64,000 bases of DNA from an uncultured bacterium (GCA_903900345.1 CAIUMO010000025.1:25149-89148), one strand, 5' to 3'; counted from the first letter of the stretch, positions 45,090 to 56,765 are shown. Numbers and translations: made by a program. The notes: generated from the letters alone by a model not told the origin.

Positions 45090-46295
45090 ATGAGACGGCA
45101 ACTTTTCTTTATTCGGTTAGCACTTATCAACACTTTTAAAAAGCGTTTGCGAGCAATCTTAGCGATTGGTGTTATAGCCTTGACCAGCGCAGTTGTAGTT
45201 GTGTTATTTGGGGTTGACATTGGTTTACATAATTTAGTTCAAAACGAAATTAATCAGTCTGACTCCAAAGATGTTGTGACGGTAACTTTACGTAATACTC
45301 AACAAGTTAAACTAGACGATACGGCGGTTTCAAGGATTAAATCTATCAGTGGTGTTGGCCAAGTTGTGCAATTTGTTGGTATTTTTGGCACGGCTGTATT
45401 AAATGACGTCAATTTAAATATGCCGCTTTACGCTGTCTCACCAGAATATTTTATGCTTGGGTCAACAATCAGTATTGCTGGTAATATCGATAAACAACCG
45501 AGTGACAACAATGCCATTGTCAGTAAAAAAGTGCTTGAAATCTATGGCATCAGTCTTGATAAGGCGGTTGGCCAAAAGATCAAGATTCAAGCTACTTTGA
45601 CGAGTGACACAACAGACACCACGGCTAGTACTGGCACCAAAGAAACTCCAATTCAGGAATACACAATTGCTGGAGTGATTGATCGCGGCGACCTGCCACT
45701 AGCATATATTCCGATTGATAATGTTAAAAAACTGGGTCTTACTAGTGTTAACCAATTGAAAGTTAGACTGACTGACGTTAATCAGGTAGGTGAGGTCCGC
45801 GAGGCAATTGAGCAACAAGGCTTTCAGACTACCAGCATTCTTGACACTATCGGCCAAGTTGATAAATTATTTACAGTAATACGCAATGTTTTGGTTATCT
45901 TTGGCATCATTGTTTTTGTGGTGACGATTTCAGCGACGTTCACAATCATTTCATTAACGCTTATGGAAGAAACGCAGCAGGTTGGCTTCTTAAGGATTAA
46001 CGGACTCTTAAAAAGAGACGTAAACTTGTTGTTTTTAATACAATCTATTGTATTGACGTTATTAGGTGCAATCGGCGGTAGTATCCTGGGTACATTATTT
46101 GGTTCATTACTGAATATGTTTTCACGGTCAGTAGCTAGTGGCGAGGCCTTTTCATCGGATGTGACTATTTTTGAGGCTCCTATTAATGCAATTGTCATCA
46201 TAATTATTTTGTCTGTTGTGACGGGATGGCTAGTTAGTCAGATTCCAATTAGAAGGGCTGTATCGATTAGCCCATTGCAGGAGCTCAAAGAATAG
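45090..46295 (+). CDS. FtsX/MacB-like ABC permease
   Basis: N-terminal TM, extracellular MacB-PCD-like domain, three C-terminal TMs; immediately follows the ABC ATPase. Confidence 0.85.
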   Translation: MRRQLFFIRLALINTFKKRLRAILAIGVIALTSAVVVVLFGVDIGLHNLVQNEINQSDSKDVVTVTLRNTQQVKLDDTAVSRIKSISGVGQVVQFVGIFGTAVLNDVNLNMPLYAVSPEYFMLGSTISIAGNIDKQPSDNNAIVSKKVLEIYGISLDKAVGQKIKIQATLTSDTTDTTASTGTKETPIQEYTIAGVIDRGDLPLAYIPIDNVKKLGLTSVNQLKVRLTDVNQVGEVREAIEQQGFQTTSILDTIGQVDKLFTVIRNVLVIFGIIVFVVTISATFTIISLTLMEETQQVGFLRINGLLKRDVNLLFLIQSIVLTLLGAIGGSILGTLFGSLLNMFSRSVASGEAFSSDVTIFEAPINAIVIIIILSVVTGWLVSQIPIRRAVSISPLQELKE

Positions 46296-46307
46296 CGTTT
46301 TGTTAAA

Positions 46308-46336
46308 TTTACTTTAGTTTTCACATCATCTATAAT
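46308..46336 (+). promoter_or_regulatory. Putative internal promoter for the F1-like module
   Basis: TTTACT-N17-TATAAT between permease and b-like gene. Confidence 0.5.
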
Positions 46337-46372
46337 AATGCTTATGCCTTCTATTCGCATCGGATGGCTAGT

Positions 46373-46400
46373 AGCTCAGTTGCATGAAAACAAGCTGAGA
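46373..46400 (+). other. Leader hairpin upstream of the F1-like module
   Basis: CTCAGTTG-catgaaaa-CAAgCTGAG inverted repeat in the ~130-nt gap. Confidence 0.4.
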
Positions 46401-46429
46401 GTGGTGGGCTCATTGGGGGAAACAACTAA

Positions 46430-46942
46430 ATGATGTTATCTCAGGTGGGTCTTTTAGTGTTGTCCGGACTAGTGATTATTCTGATTTTTGTTCTGATTCG
46501 GCTGTATTTGAAAGTGATTAATCTAGGTAATTCATTCGCCAAGCTTGGATTCGTGGTTCGGGAAGATGCCAAGAAATATTTCAATGAAGCGTCAGATAAA
46601 ATTGTTGAGACCAATCAAAAGTTCCAAGAAGTCTATAAACAGCTAATCCATGATGGTACTTTGACGGCCCTAGCGGAAGCTGGTGATAAGATGGAGAAAA
46701 ACATTATCTCATCTCATCAAGAAGCATCCAAAATTGTGCTTGAAGCCAGAATCGACGCTCAACGTATTATTGCCGCAGGCAAAAATGAGGCAACCGCTAC
46801 ATCCGAGCAAGCTTTGAATCAATCGGCTGAAACTATTCGTTGGGTGATGCAACAATTTACAGGTAGAACTCTCAATATTGATGATCATCAACAAATAATC
46901 GATAAACTAATGGATGACTATATCAATGAACAACGAAAGTAA
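46430..46942 (+). CDS. F0 subunit b-like membrane-anchored coiled-coil protein
   Basis: N-terminal TM then long charged helix; EASKIVLEARIDAQRIIAAGKNEATATSEQ is subunit b-like; position before the delta-like gene. Confidence 0.7.
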   Translation: MMLSQVGLLVLSGLVIILIFVLIRLYLKVINLGNSFAKLGFVVREDAKKYFNEASDKIVETNQKFQEVYKQLIHDGTLTALAEAGDKMEKNIISSHQEASKIVLEARIDAQRIIAAGKNEATATSEQALNQSAETIRWVMQQFTGRTLNIDDHQQIIDKLMDDYINEQRK

Positions 46943-47492
46943 TATTAAAAAGACAACAACTCAAATATTATTTGAGCAGCTCGATTTAATGACTTGTCAT
47001 TTGCCAATCAAACAGCTATTGTCTGAAATTCAGGTTGTTATTGAGCGTTTGAGTTTTAGTGAAATAAGTGACAGATATAAAAATGATCAAGTCGCTCAGA
47101 AGAATGAAGTTGATTTGTTATTTGAGGGTGAAATTTCGGACTCCATGCTTGATTTTGTGCATTGGTTGATTGAAAAAAATGGTTTGGGTATCTTGTCTGA
47201 CAAGATCGGACGGATGTTTTTGGAGTATTGCATCAAGGCCTACAAAGGTGCCCCAGAGGTAAAGCTAATTACAGCCGTTCAATTGGATGATGAATTTGCC
47301 AAAAAGTTGATCAATAAACTAAGGACTCTATACCCAGCGCCAACCAGGATTGTTTATTACATCGCGCCAAATTTGGTGGCCGGCATTGTTATCAAGGATG
47401 GTACCAAGACAATTGATCTAAGTTTAAACAGTTTCATGGTCAAAGCCGTCAAGCCTCGGATAGCCGGTACAATTAGTGTGAGGGTTCAATAA
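46914..47492 (+). CDS. F1 subunit delta-like protein (start may be ATG 46926)
   Basis: C-terminal EVKLITAVQLDDEFAKKLINKLRT...PNLVAGIVIKDGTKTIDLSLNSFM resembles the delta/OSCP C-terminal domain; gene order. Confidence 0.75.
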   Translation: MTISMNNESNIKKTTTQILFEQLDLMTCHLPIKQLLSEIQVVIERLSFSEISDRYKNDQVAQKNEVDLLFEGEISDSMLDFVHWLIEKNGLGILSDKIGRMFLEYCIKAYKGAPEVKLITAVQLDDEFAKKLINKLRTLYPAPTRIVYYIAPNLVAGIVIKDGTKTIDLSLNSFMVKAVKPRIAGTISVRVQ

Positions 47493-49023
47493 TGGAAAAT
47501 GTTGGTCAAGTCGAATCTGTAAAAAGTGAAATTTGTATCGTTAAGGGCGCTCGTGGAATCGGTCTTGGCAGTGTTGTTGAGTTTTCGTCAGGCTCAAAGG
47601 GTATGGTGATGGGTTTTAATCATGCTGATGCCGAAGTGGCGATGCTTAGTTCCTATAATCGCGTTAAAAAAGGTGATTTGGTACGAGTAAATAATCCTAA
47701 ATTATCAATCCCGATTGGAGAAGAGCTAATTGGTAGGGTGATCGATCCGATGGGTAATCCAGTTGATGGTTTAGGCAATATCGAGATTTCGACCGATGTT
47801 TTGCATCCAATTGAATCGGCCGCCAAGCCAGTTCATCAGCGGGTGTTGATTGACAGGCCATTAATCACGGGATATCTAACAATTGACACTCAAATTCCAT
47901 TAAGTTTAGGGCAGAGGGAGTTGTTGTTGGGTGAAAGAATGTCGGGCCAAAGTGATTTAGCAGTTGATATTATCTGTAACCAAACTCGTCTTAACACTGA
48001 ATTATTATGTATCTATGTGGCAATTGATGCCGATACAGCACGAATTAAACGCCGAATTGAGCGTCTTGAAAAACATGGCGCCATGAAACGGACGATCGTT
48101 GTTGTCGCCAGAACTTCAGAGGCGGCGGCATTGAATTATATTGCGCCAATGGCAGGCGTGACAATTGCTGAATGGTTTGCTGCCAAAAATAGAGACGTCT
48201 TGATTGTGTTTGATGACCTGACTCGACACGCCAAAGTTTATCGCCAAATTTCGTTACTTTTGGAACGCCCAGCCAGTCGTGAATCATATCCGGGCGATGT
48301 TTTTTATCTTCACTCTAGATTGCTGGAACGTTGCGGGGCATTTAGTAAGCAAGTTGGCGGTGGTACAATAACGGCTTTGCCAATTGTGGAAACACAAGGT
48401 GAAGATGCGACCGATTTTATCACCACCAACTTGATGTCTATTACCGATGGTCACGTTTTGTTCCGGCAAACTTTGGCCAACCAAGGCGCGCAACCGCCAA
48501 TCGACAGCGGTTTCTCGGTTTCGCGTATTGGTGACCGCAACCAGCCGTCTTTAGTTAGGTATTTATCAGAAAACATAAAAGATACAATGATAAAATACGA
48601 AGAAATCGCTAAATTTAGTTCGCTAGGTAGTGAAGTTGGTGATGAATCTGTCAGTATACTTGAGATTGGCGAAAGAGCAAAAGTTATTTTTTCTCAGGGG
48701 CATGATGATTACTATAATATCCGCGATCAGGCAATTCTGATGTATTCAATTGTTTCCAGGACTGCAGCTAAATGGTCAACTGCACAGATACCTGGATTTG
48801 TTAAACAGGTGATTGCGTATGCTAACAAAGAGCCATACAAGTCAATGATTAATAGCTCAGTTTTACAGATGAACTATGAACACGCTGAAGTTGTTTTCAA
48901 AGAATTTATGCATGACTTTCTATGGCAATCAGATACTATTCAGCCAATTGTGAAGCGTGAAAGCTTGGTTGCCGAAATTGAAACAGTCGATAATTTACTT
49001 CGTGGCAATGAGGACATTCTGAA

Positions 49024-49027
<4 letters not shown>
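47492..49027 (+). CDS. F1 subunit alpha-like protein with degenerate Walker A
   Basis: RESYPGDVFYLHSRLLERCGAF, TALPIVETQGEDATDFITTNLMSITDG, SGFSVSRIGDRNQ; P-loop position reads GERMSGQS. Confidence 0.9.
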
Positions 49028-51520
<2,493 letters not shown>

Positions 51521-51527
51521 ATTGTTT

Positions 51528-52901
51528 TTAACTTAACTTCCCTGCTGCAACTCGAATAGCTTCACTCCAGCTGAGGAAGGCGTGCGGCGTGTCGGCGACT
51601 TGGGCGGCAGTCAGACCGTATTTAACAGCTAGTGCTAATTCGTGAATCATTTCACCTGCATGTGGCGCGACGATCGAGGCGCCTAAAATTGCACCTTTTT
51701 TATCGGTGATAATTTTAACAAAGCCATCACGGAAATCTGATGTATTACTGCGAGCGATAATATTTAGTGGCGCCACGGCTTTATTAATTGATAAATCGCG
51801 TTTTAGACAATCATCTTCGGATAGACCGACCGAGGCAATTTCTGGGTTAGTAAAGACAATCTCTGGAGTGGCAGTGTAGTCTGGAGTTATTTTTGTTCGG
51901 TGTAGAATGTTATTTGCTACGACACGGCTTTCCAATAAGGCTGTATGAGTGTGATTACCGCGTCCTAGGACGTCGCCGGCAGCAAAGATGTGTCGGACAT
52001 TGGTTTGCAAGTGATCATTGACGTCGATGCCTTTGGCGGTAAATTTAACGCCAGCATTTTCGAGGCCTAAATCAACCGTTGGAGCACGACCAGCCGCGAC
52101 TAGAACTTCATCGACTCGGATTGATTTTTCAATATCAGCTCTCGAGACGATAACTTTTTTAGCTAAACCGTCTTTTTCAACTGATACAACGCGTGAATGG
52201 GTCAAAACGGTGACACCTTTTTGCTCACTCAAGATACGTTCCATCAGATCGCCAACTTCGCTGTCGCGATGGGGCAGTAAGCGACCAGCTTTCTCGGCGA
52301 TATAAACTTTAGTACCAAAGGTCGCCATTAGTTGGGCGATTTCGATACCAGTATCACCACCACCAATAATTAGCAGACTTTTGGGCGGGCGAATTTCTTC
52401 TAAAATAGTACGTGGCGTTAAATATTTAACTTTATCAAGGCCGGTAATATCTGGAATAATCCAACTTGATCCGGTGGCGATGAGGAAGTTGCTAGCTGAC
52501 AGATGACGTCGATTAACGGTAACCTCATTGGGCGATAAAAAGTGAGCAGTATCACTAAATGTGCTAATCCCCTGACTTTCATAATAACGGCGATTGCCGC
52601 CAGCACCGGTTCGTTTGACGGCCAGGTCTTTCCAGGCGCGAATTGAAGGGTAGTTATAGCCAAGCGTGGCGGAGCGTAGTCCGAACCTGGCACCATGCAT
52701 AGCTTCATCATAAAGATGAGCGGCATGTAGCAACGATTTAATCGGTACGTCGCTCCAGTTAGGCGAGTCACCGCCAAAAGCGTCAGATTCGATAATGGCC
52801 ACATTTTTGCCTTCACTGGCAACGATATTAGCGGCGGCACTACCACCTGCTCCACTGCCGATAACAATTAGATCGTAGTCAAATTCATATTTTTTAGCCA
52901 T
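51528..52901 (-). CDS. Pyridine nucleotide-disulfide oxidoreductase-like flavoprotein lacking the redox cysteines
   Basis: IGSGAGGSAAANIVASEGKNVAIIE; GGGDTGIEIAQLMATFG; FAAGDVLG; position of canonical GGTCxNxGCxPSK reads GGDSPNWSDVPIK. Confidence 0.9.
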   Translation of the reverse strand: MAKKYEFDYDLIVIGSGAGGSAAANIVASEGKNVAIIESDAFGGDSPNWSDVPIKSLLHAAHLYDEAMHGARFGLRSATLGYNYPSIRAWKDLAVKRTGAGGNRRYYESQGISTFSDTAHFLSPNEVTVNRRHLSASNFLIATGSSWIIPDITGLDKVKYLTPRTILEEIRPPKSLLIIGGGDTGIEIAQLMATFGTKVYIAEKAGRLLPHRDSEVGDLMERILSEQKGVTVLTHSRVVSVEKDGLAKKVIVSRADIEKSIRVDEVLVAAGRAPTVDLGLENAGVKFTAKGIDVNDHLQTNVRHIFAAGDVLGRGNHTHTALLESRVVANNILHRTKITPDYTATPEIVFTNPEIASVGLSEDDCLKRDLSINKAVAPLNIIARSNTSDFRDGFVKIITDKKGAILGASIVAPHAGEMIHELALAVKYGLTAAQVADTPHAFLSWSEAIRVAAGKLS

Positions 52902-52918
52902 GTTAATCCCCTTTTTAA

Positions 52919-53203
52919 TTAGATAGTAATGTGATGTTGCTCGTATAAATAAGCGGCTTCAGGATGATGATTCTTGAGATATTTAGCGGCTACTAGGCGA
53001 ATATCGTGGCTAGTCACTTCAGGTCGTTTTTGTAGCCAGACTGCGACAGCATCACAAACCGTATCAGCAGTGGTCTCGGCTTGACCATCGGGTGTATAGA
53101 CGCTCAGGCAGGCTGCCAAAATACTGTCATAGAGTTTTTTACGATCGAAGTGTTCGGTCCGACGTTGACCGTTGTCCTTGATAATATTTACCACCAAACT
53201 CAT
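52919..53203 (-). CDS. Standalone ATP-cone domain protein
   Basis: VVNIIKDNGQRRTEHFDRKKLYDSILAACLSV...VTSHDIRLVAAKYLKNHHPEAAYLYEQH, as in NrdR/NrdD ATP-cones. Confidence 0.75.
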   Translation of the reverse strand: MSLVVNIIKDNGQRRTEHFDRKKLYDSILAACLSVYTPDGQAETTADTVCDAVAVWLQKRPEVTSHDIRLVAAKYLKNHHPEAAYLYEQHHITI

Positions 53204-53204
53204 A

Positions 53205-53918
53205 TCAGACTTTTCCGATTGCAAAAACGACAATTTCGTTAACATAAACAAAGAAGACTAGGACGATTAAGCCAGCGCCAGCAACGAATTGCAAGAATGA
53301 TTTATTGGACTCACGCCATTTTTGGATGCGGCTTAAACTACATCCTTGGCTAATCGAGACCCAAATTATGATAAGTGACAACAATGAAATTATAGTATAG
53401 ATACCAATGCCAACAAGTTGCCACAGGCTAGGTAATTGAATTAAAACCAAGGCGCTAATCAGTAGTGGCGCGATGATGAATAATATCTCGCCAGTGATAC
53501 TACTAAGGCCCAAGCCGAAAGCCTCGGCACTTAATTTAGTTGATTGAGTGCGATCGGTTAAATACTTGGCGACATTGCGAGGTATCCACAGCATGGTGCC
53601 TTTTTCGCGACGATAATAGAATAACCAGATCGAGATTGCAACACCGGCTGACATGCCACAGGCTATCGCCCAGACGATTTGCGGTGTATTGGCGCCAAAA
53701 ATACTCAGCAAGAATAATGATCCAAAAGATAAAAGTAATGCCGTCATAAGGCCAGCCCCAAATACGAAACTAGTAATTAGCCTTAGTAATTTATTGCGTG
53801 ATCGTTTAGCACCAATTGTGTGCGCACTTAACAATGTTAAAACACTGACGCTAAGTTGGAAGCTGGCATGGATAAGTGCCGCCAAGGCGATAATTGCGAG
53901 AGAAACGGGGATGCTCAT
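53205..53918 (-). CDS. Multi-pass membrane protein of unknown function
   Basis: 237 aa, about six hydrophobic segments. Confidence 0.65.
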   Translation of the reverse strand: MSIPVSLAIIALAALIHASFQLSVSVLTLLSAHTIGAKRSRNKLLRLITSFVFGAGLMTALLLSFGSLFLLSIFGANTPQIVWAIACGMSAGVAISIWLFYYRREKGTMLWIPRNVAKYLTDRTQSTKLSAEAFGLGLSSITGEILFIIAPLLISALVLIQLPSLWQLVGIGIYTIISLLSLIIIWVSISQGCSLSRIQKWRESNKSFLQFVAGAGLIVLVFFVYVNEIVVFAIGKV

Positions 53919-54077
53919 TTGTTTATTTTTTTATTTTCCTCATCTTATTTATAGCATAACCACCACTATAGCGTCAAAATATGTGGCCGAAATGGCATAA
54001 AGGTATTGCTTTTTTGTAACCTTTATGCTTAAATAAGGTTATCAAACAATAAAAAACAAAAAAAGGAAATAGGAAAT

Positions 54078-54221
54078 ATGGAAACAGAAACAAACATGGT
54101 CGAAGCGGTTACAAAAAGCGAACTTTTGGGCTTGGCGTCATGGGACCAATCACGCACAGCTGAACAGTTGATGAACTTTATTAGCCGACGTGAAGCTGAA
54201 ATCTTTGCCACAGAATCGTAA
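54078..54221 (+). CDS. Candidate 47-aa small protein
   Basis: METETNMVEAVTKSELLGLASWDQSRTAEQLMNFISRREAEIFATES; RBS-like aaaggaaatagg; followed by a hairpin. Confidence 0.5.
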   Translation: METETNMVEAVTKSELLGLASWDQSRTAEQLMNFISRREAEIFATES

Positions 54222-54245
54222 TAATATTCCTGATTATCAAAACAA

Positions 54246-54268
54246 CCGTGCAGTAATTGCACGGTTAT
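54246..54268 (+). terminator. Rho-independent terminator
   Basis: CCGTGCA-GTAAT-TGCACGG then TTATTT. Confidence 0.7.
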
Positions 54269-54363
54269 TTATATTCGCGCTGAGGTGTTTTTGGCGGTAT
54301 AATATATATGCTATCTGCACTTTCAAATCCGCTACAAACGTAGCATAAAAAACGAGGTTCACT

Positions 54364-54891
54364 ATGGAACAGTTAGTCTATAACAAGGTCATTCGTTATG
54401 CAAATAATAACGACCTTGAGTGGGCGTCACATTTAATAAATCGAGTTTTAAGCTCTTTTTATAAAAGCGACCACTTTGCCCGCGCAAAGCATATATTTGA
54501 CCAATTTATCAACGAAGACAGAAATGTTTTTGGCGGTTCATTGGCTGGACAATATATCGCTGTTGCGGAAGACAATTTGAAGTCAGCTGGATTAATACAT
54601 TTTGTCGAAAGAAAAAAGTCGACAATCAATGTTAGTCTGCTGATAGTGCATGAGAGCTTTCGTGGGAATGGTGTCGGCAGAAGTTTGCTGAGTTATGTCG
54701 AGCAATATGCTCTAGAACATGGCTTTCACAACCTGCACTGCACCATCGCCGGTACTAATGTCGTCGCGCTGAAATTTCTCAGCAGTAATGGTTTTAGTGT
54801 TATCGGCACTACGAAAAAAAGACATCGCAGACGCGTTGTTGAAACTAGTTTGCTATGCAAACAAGTTGAAGACAATGCATGCGCTGTTTGA
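54364..54891 (+). CDS. GNAT-family N-acetyltransferase
   Basis: LLIVHESFRGNGVGRSLLSYVEQYALEHGFHNLHCTIAGTNVVALKFLSSNGF. Confidence 0.85.
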   Translation: MEQLVYNKVIRYANNNDLEWASHLINRVLSSFYKSDHFARAKHIFDQFINEDRNVFGGSLAGQYIAVAEDNLKSAGLIHFVERKKSTINVSLLIVHESFRGNGVGRSLLSYVEQYALEHGFHNLHCTIAGTNVVALKFLSSNGFSVIGTTKKRHRRRVVETSLLCKQVEDNACAV

Positions 54892-54946
54892 GTAGGGCGA
54901 TGTTCCCAGGCTGATCGCAATGCGTTCGCCAAAACATCAACGTCGC

Positions 54947-54991
54947 AGCCATGTTCGTAGCCCCTAAGGGTAACGAACATGGCTTTTTTTC
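54947..54991 (+). terminator. Rho-independent terminator
   Basis: AGCCATGTTCGT...ACGAACATGGCTTTTTTT. Confidence 0.85.
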
Positions 54992-55015
54992 TTTGGCAAT
55001 AAGAATCAATCTAGA

Positions 55016-56479
55016 TTAGATAATTGTGGCAAAGGCGGCTAGGGCAATTAGGGCGCTCAGCAGGCTGGATATAAAATTAACCATATCATTATTAATAAAT
55101 CTTAAACCCGATGCCTTTTTATTGGCATGGCCGTTTGATTCTGACGATTCAGTGATTAATTTGGTCTTGAAGTCGATATATTTGAGCTGTAATTTAGCAC
55201 CAAGGATACTGTCGATAAATGATCCTACAAAACCGATAAAGGTGATCATGAACAATATCTGCACTGACTTGCCTGTATCTGTGTATCGGCTGGCTGTATA
55301 GACCAGGGCGATCATAAATGCGCCAGCTAGGGCAGCGATTGATCCTAGTATACTAACTCCACCCGACTCGCCTTTTTTAATTGGCTTCAAGGTTGCAATC
55401 GATACGGTTTGACCTTTGTTCAAAACACCGATTTCGGATGCCCAAGTGTCGGCACAACTGACAGCGATTGATGAAATTGCCGTTAATAATATTACTTCGG
55501 ACTTGGTTATAAAAAATATTAATGACAATATGGCTGGTATTAAACCGCTGGCTAAAACTTGTTTGTAATTACGAGCCGATTTAATATATTCGGCGGATAG
55601 TTTTATTTTGTTATATTTTTTAAACTGGGTGATGATACTGGATGATATAAAGAACAATATTAACGTCGACCAGGCGATTAGACCAGCAAAAGCATATATC
55701 GTCGTACCGACGATTGTAGCGGCAATCACACCACTGCTGTCGAGTGATTTACGGAAGTAGGCAGCGACAGCGACTAATTCACTGATAGCAAAACCGATAA
55801 TTAAATTAATAAATATTGGCTGGCCGCCAACGGATATTATTGCGTATAGGATTAATGACGATCCAAGTGGCACAGTTATATTATCGATGCCCTTAGGTGT
55901 AACTAGCTCGATAAACGTTGCGCCGACGGCGATCAAAATACTGCCGATGATGGTAAATTCAGGCGCAAACCACGACAGAATTATATAGGATATTATTAGC
56001 GATACGATAAACATTGTCGTACTACCAACGACAGATTTGTTGCGGACCAATTTGCGTTTGCCGTATTTTTTACCGATAAGTCCAGCCAGGCCATCGCCGT
56101 AGCCCATAATTAGGATACCAAGTGCGCCTAAGTATGGCATTTTGAGGGCAGCTGAGGCTATGACTAAAATCAGCAGTGAAATAGGGTAATAGACAGTGCC
56201 TAGACCATCGGCATCAGATCGTTCCATAGCTTTGACTAGGTTCATTTTATATGATGCGTAATTAAGGACAATAAAGACAACCGGTGGTACACAGGCTAGC
56301 CAGATGTTGTCTTTAAGAAATAGGACATAGATAAACCACCAGTTAGACACACCGATGTGGATGAATTTTCTAGAACCCTCATCCCCTATTAATTTTAGTT
56401 TTTGTAAGACGGTCGAGATTGCAATTATGGCTGCTATAAATGCAAATGATAATACTATACCCAATATGTTATTTGTCAT
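55016..56479 (-). CDS. Fusion of phytol/polyprenol kinase-like (VTE5/SEC59-type) and DUF92 (VTE6/TMEM19-type) domains
   Basis: N-half: GSRKFIHIGVSNWW...MGYGDGLAGLIGKKYGKRKLVRNKSVVGS; C-half: SCADTWASEIGVLNKGQ...PIKKGESGGVSILGSIAALAGA. Confidence 0.8.
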   Translation of the reverse strand: MTNNILGIVLSFAFIAAIIAISTVLQKLKLIGDEGSRKFIHIGVSNWWFIYVLFLKDNIWLACVPPVVFIVLNYASYKMNLVKAMERSDADGLGTVYYPISLLILVIASAALKMPYLGALGILIMGYGDGLAGLIGKKYGKRKLVRNKSVVGSTTMFIVSLIISYIILSWFAPEFTIIGSILIAVGATFIELVTPKGIDNITVPLGSSLILYAIISVGGQPIFINLIIGFAISELVAVAAYFRKSLDSSGVIAATIVGTTIYAFAGLIAWSTLILFFISSSIITQFKKYNKIKLSAEYIKSARNYKQVLASGLIPAILSLIFFITKSEVILLTAISSIAVSCADTWASEIGVLNKGQTVSIATLKPIKKGESGGVSILGSIAALAGAFMIALVYTASRYTDTGKSVQILFMITFIGFVGSFIDSILGAKLQLKYIDFKTKLITESSESNGHANKKASGLRFINNDMVNFISSLLSALIALAAFATII

Positions 56480-56589
56480 GTGTTTTTCATCTCTTTCTTA
56501 GTAATTTATTATTGCATCATTTGATGAAAATAACATTAGCAATGGTAGTGGTAAGTCACAGGTTCAATTCGCGTAACGATTAACAAAAT

Positions 56590-56620
56590 AAAATCCCCAC
56601 CGCAAGGGTGAGGGGTTTAT
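56590..56620. terminator. Hairpin terminator near the tRNA
   Basis: AATCCCCACC-GCAA-GGGTGAGGGGTTT. Confidence 0.6.
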
Positions 56621-56622
56621 TT

Positions 56623-56699
56623 TGGTAGTAGTGACAGGAATTGAACCTGTGACCTTAGGCTTATGAGTCCTACGCTCTAACCAACTGAGCTACACTACC
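56623..56699 (-). tRNA. tRNA with CAU anticodon (Met elongator or Ile2)
   Basis: Reverse complement GGTAGTGTAGCTCAGTTGGTTAGAGCGTAGGACTCATAAGCCTAAGGTCACAGGTTCAATTCCTGTCACTACTACCA; cloverleaf, CCA encoded. Confidence 0.9.
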
Positions 56700-56765
56700 G
56701 TGCTGCACTGAGTAATTGTAGCAAAAAACAGATTGCTTTTCTAGATAGTGTGCAATACTAGATTT

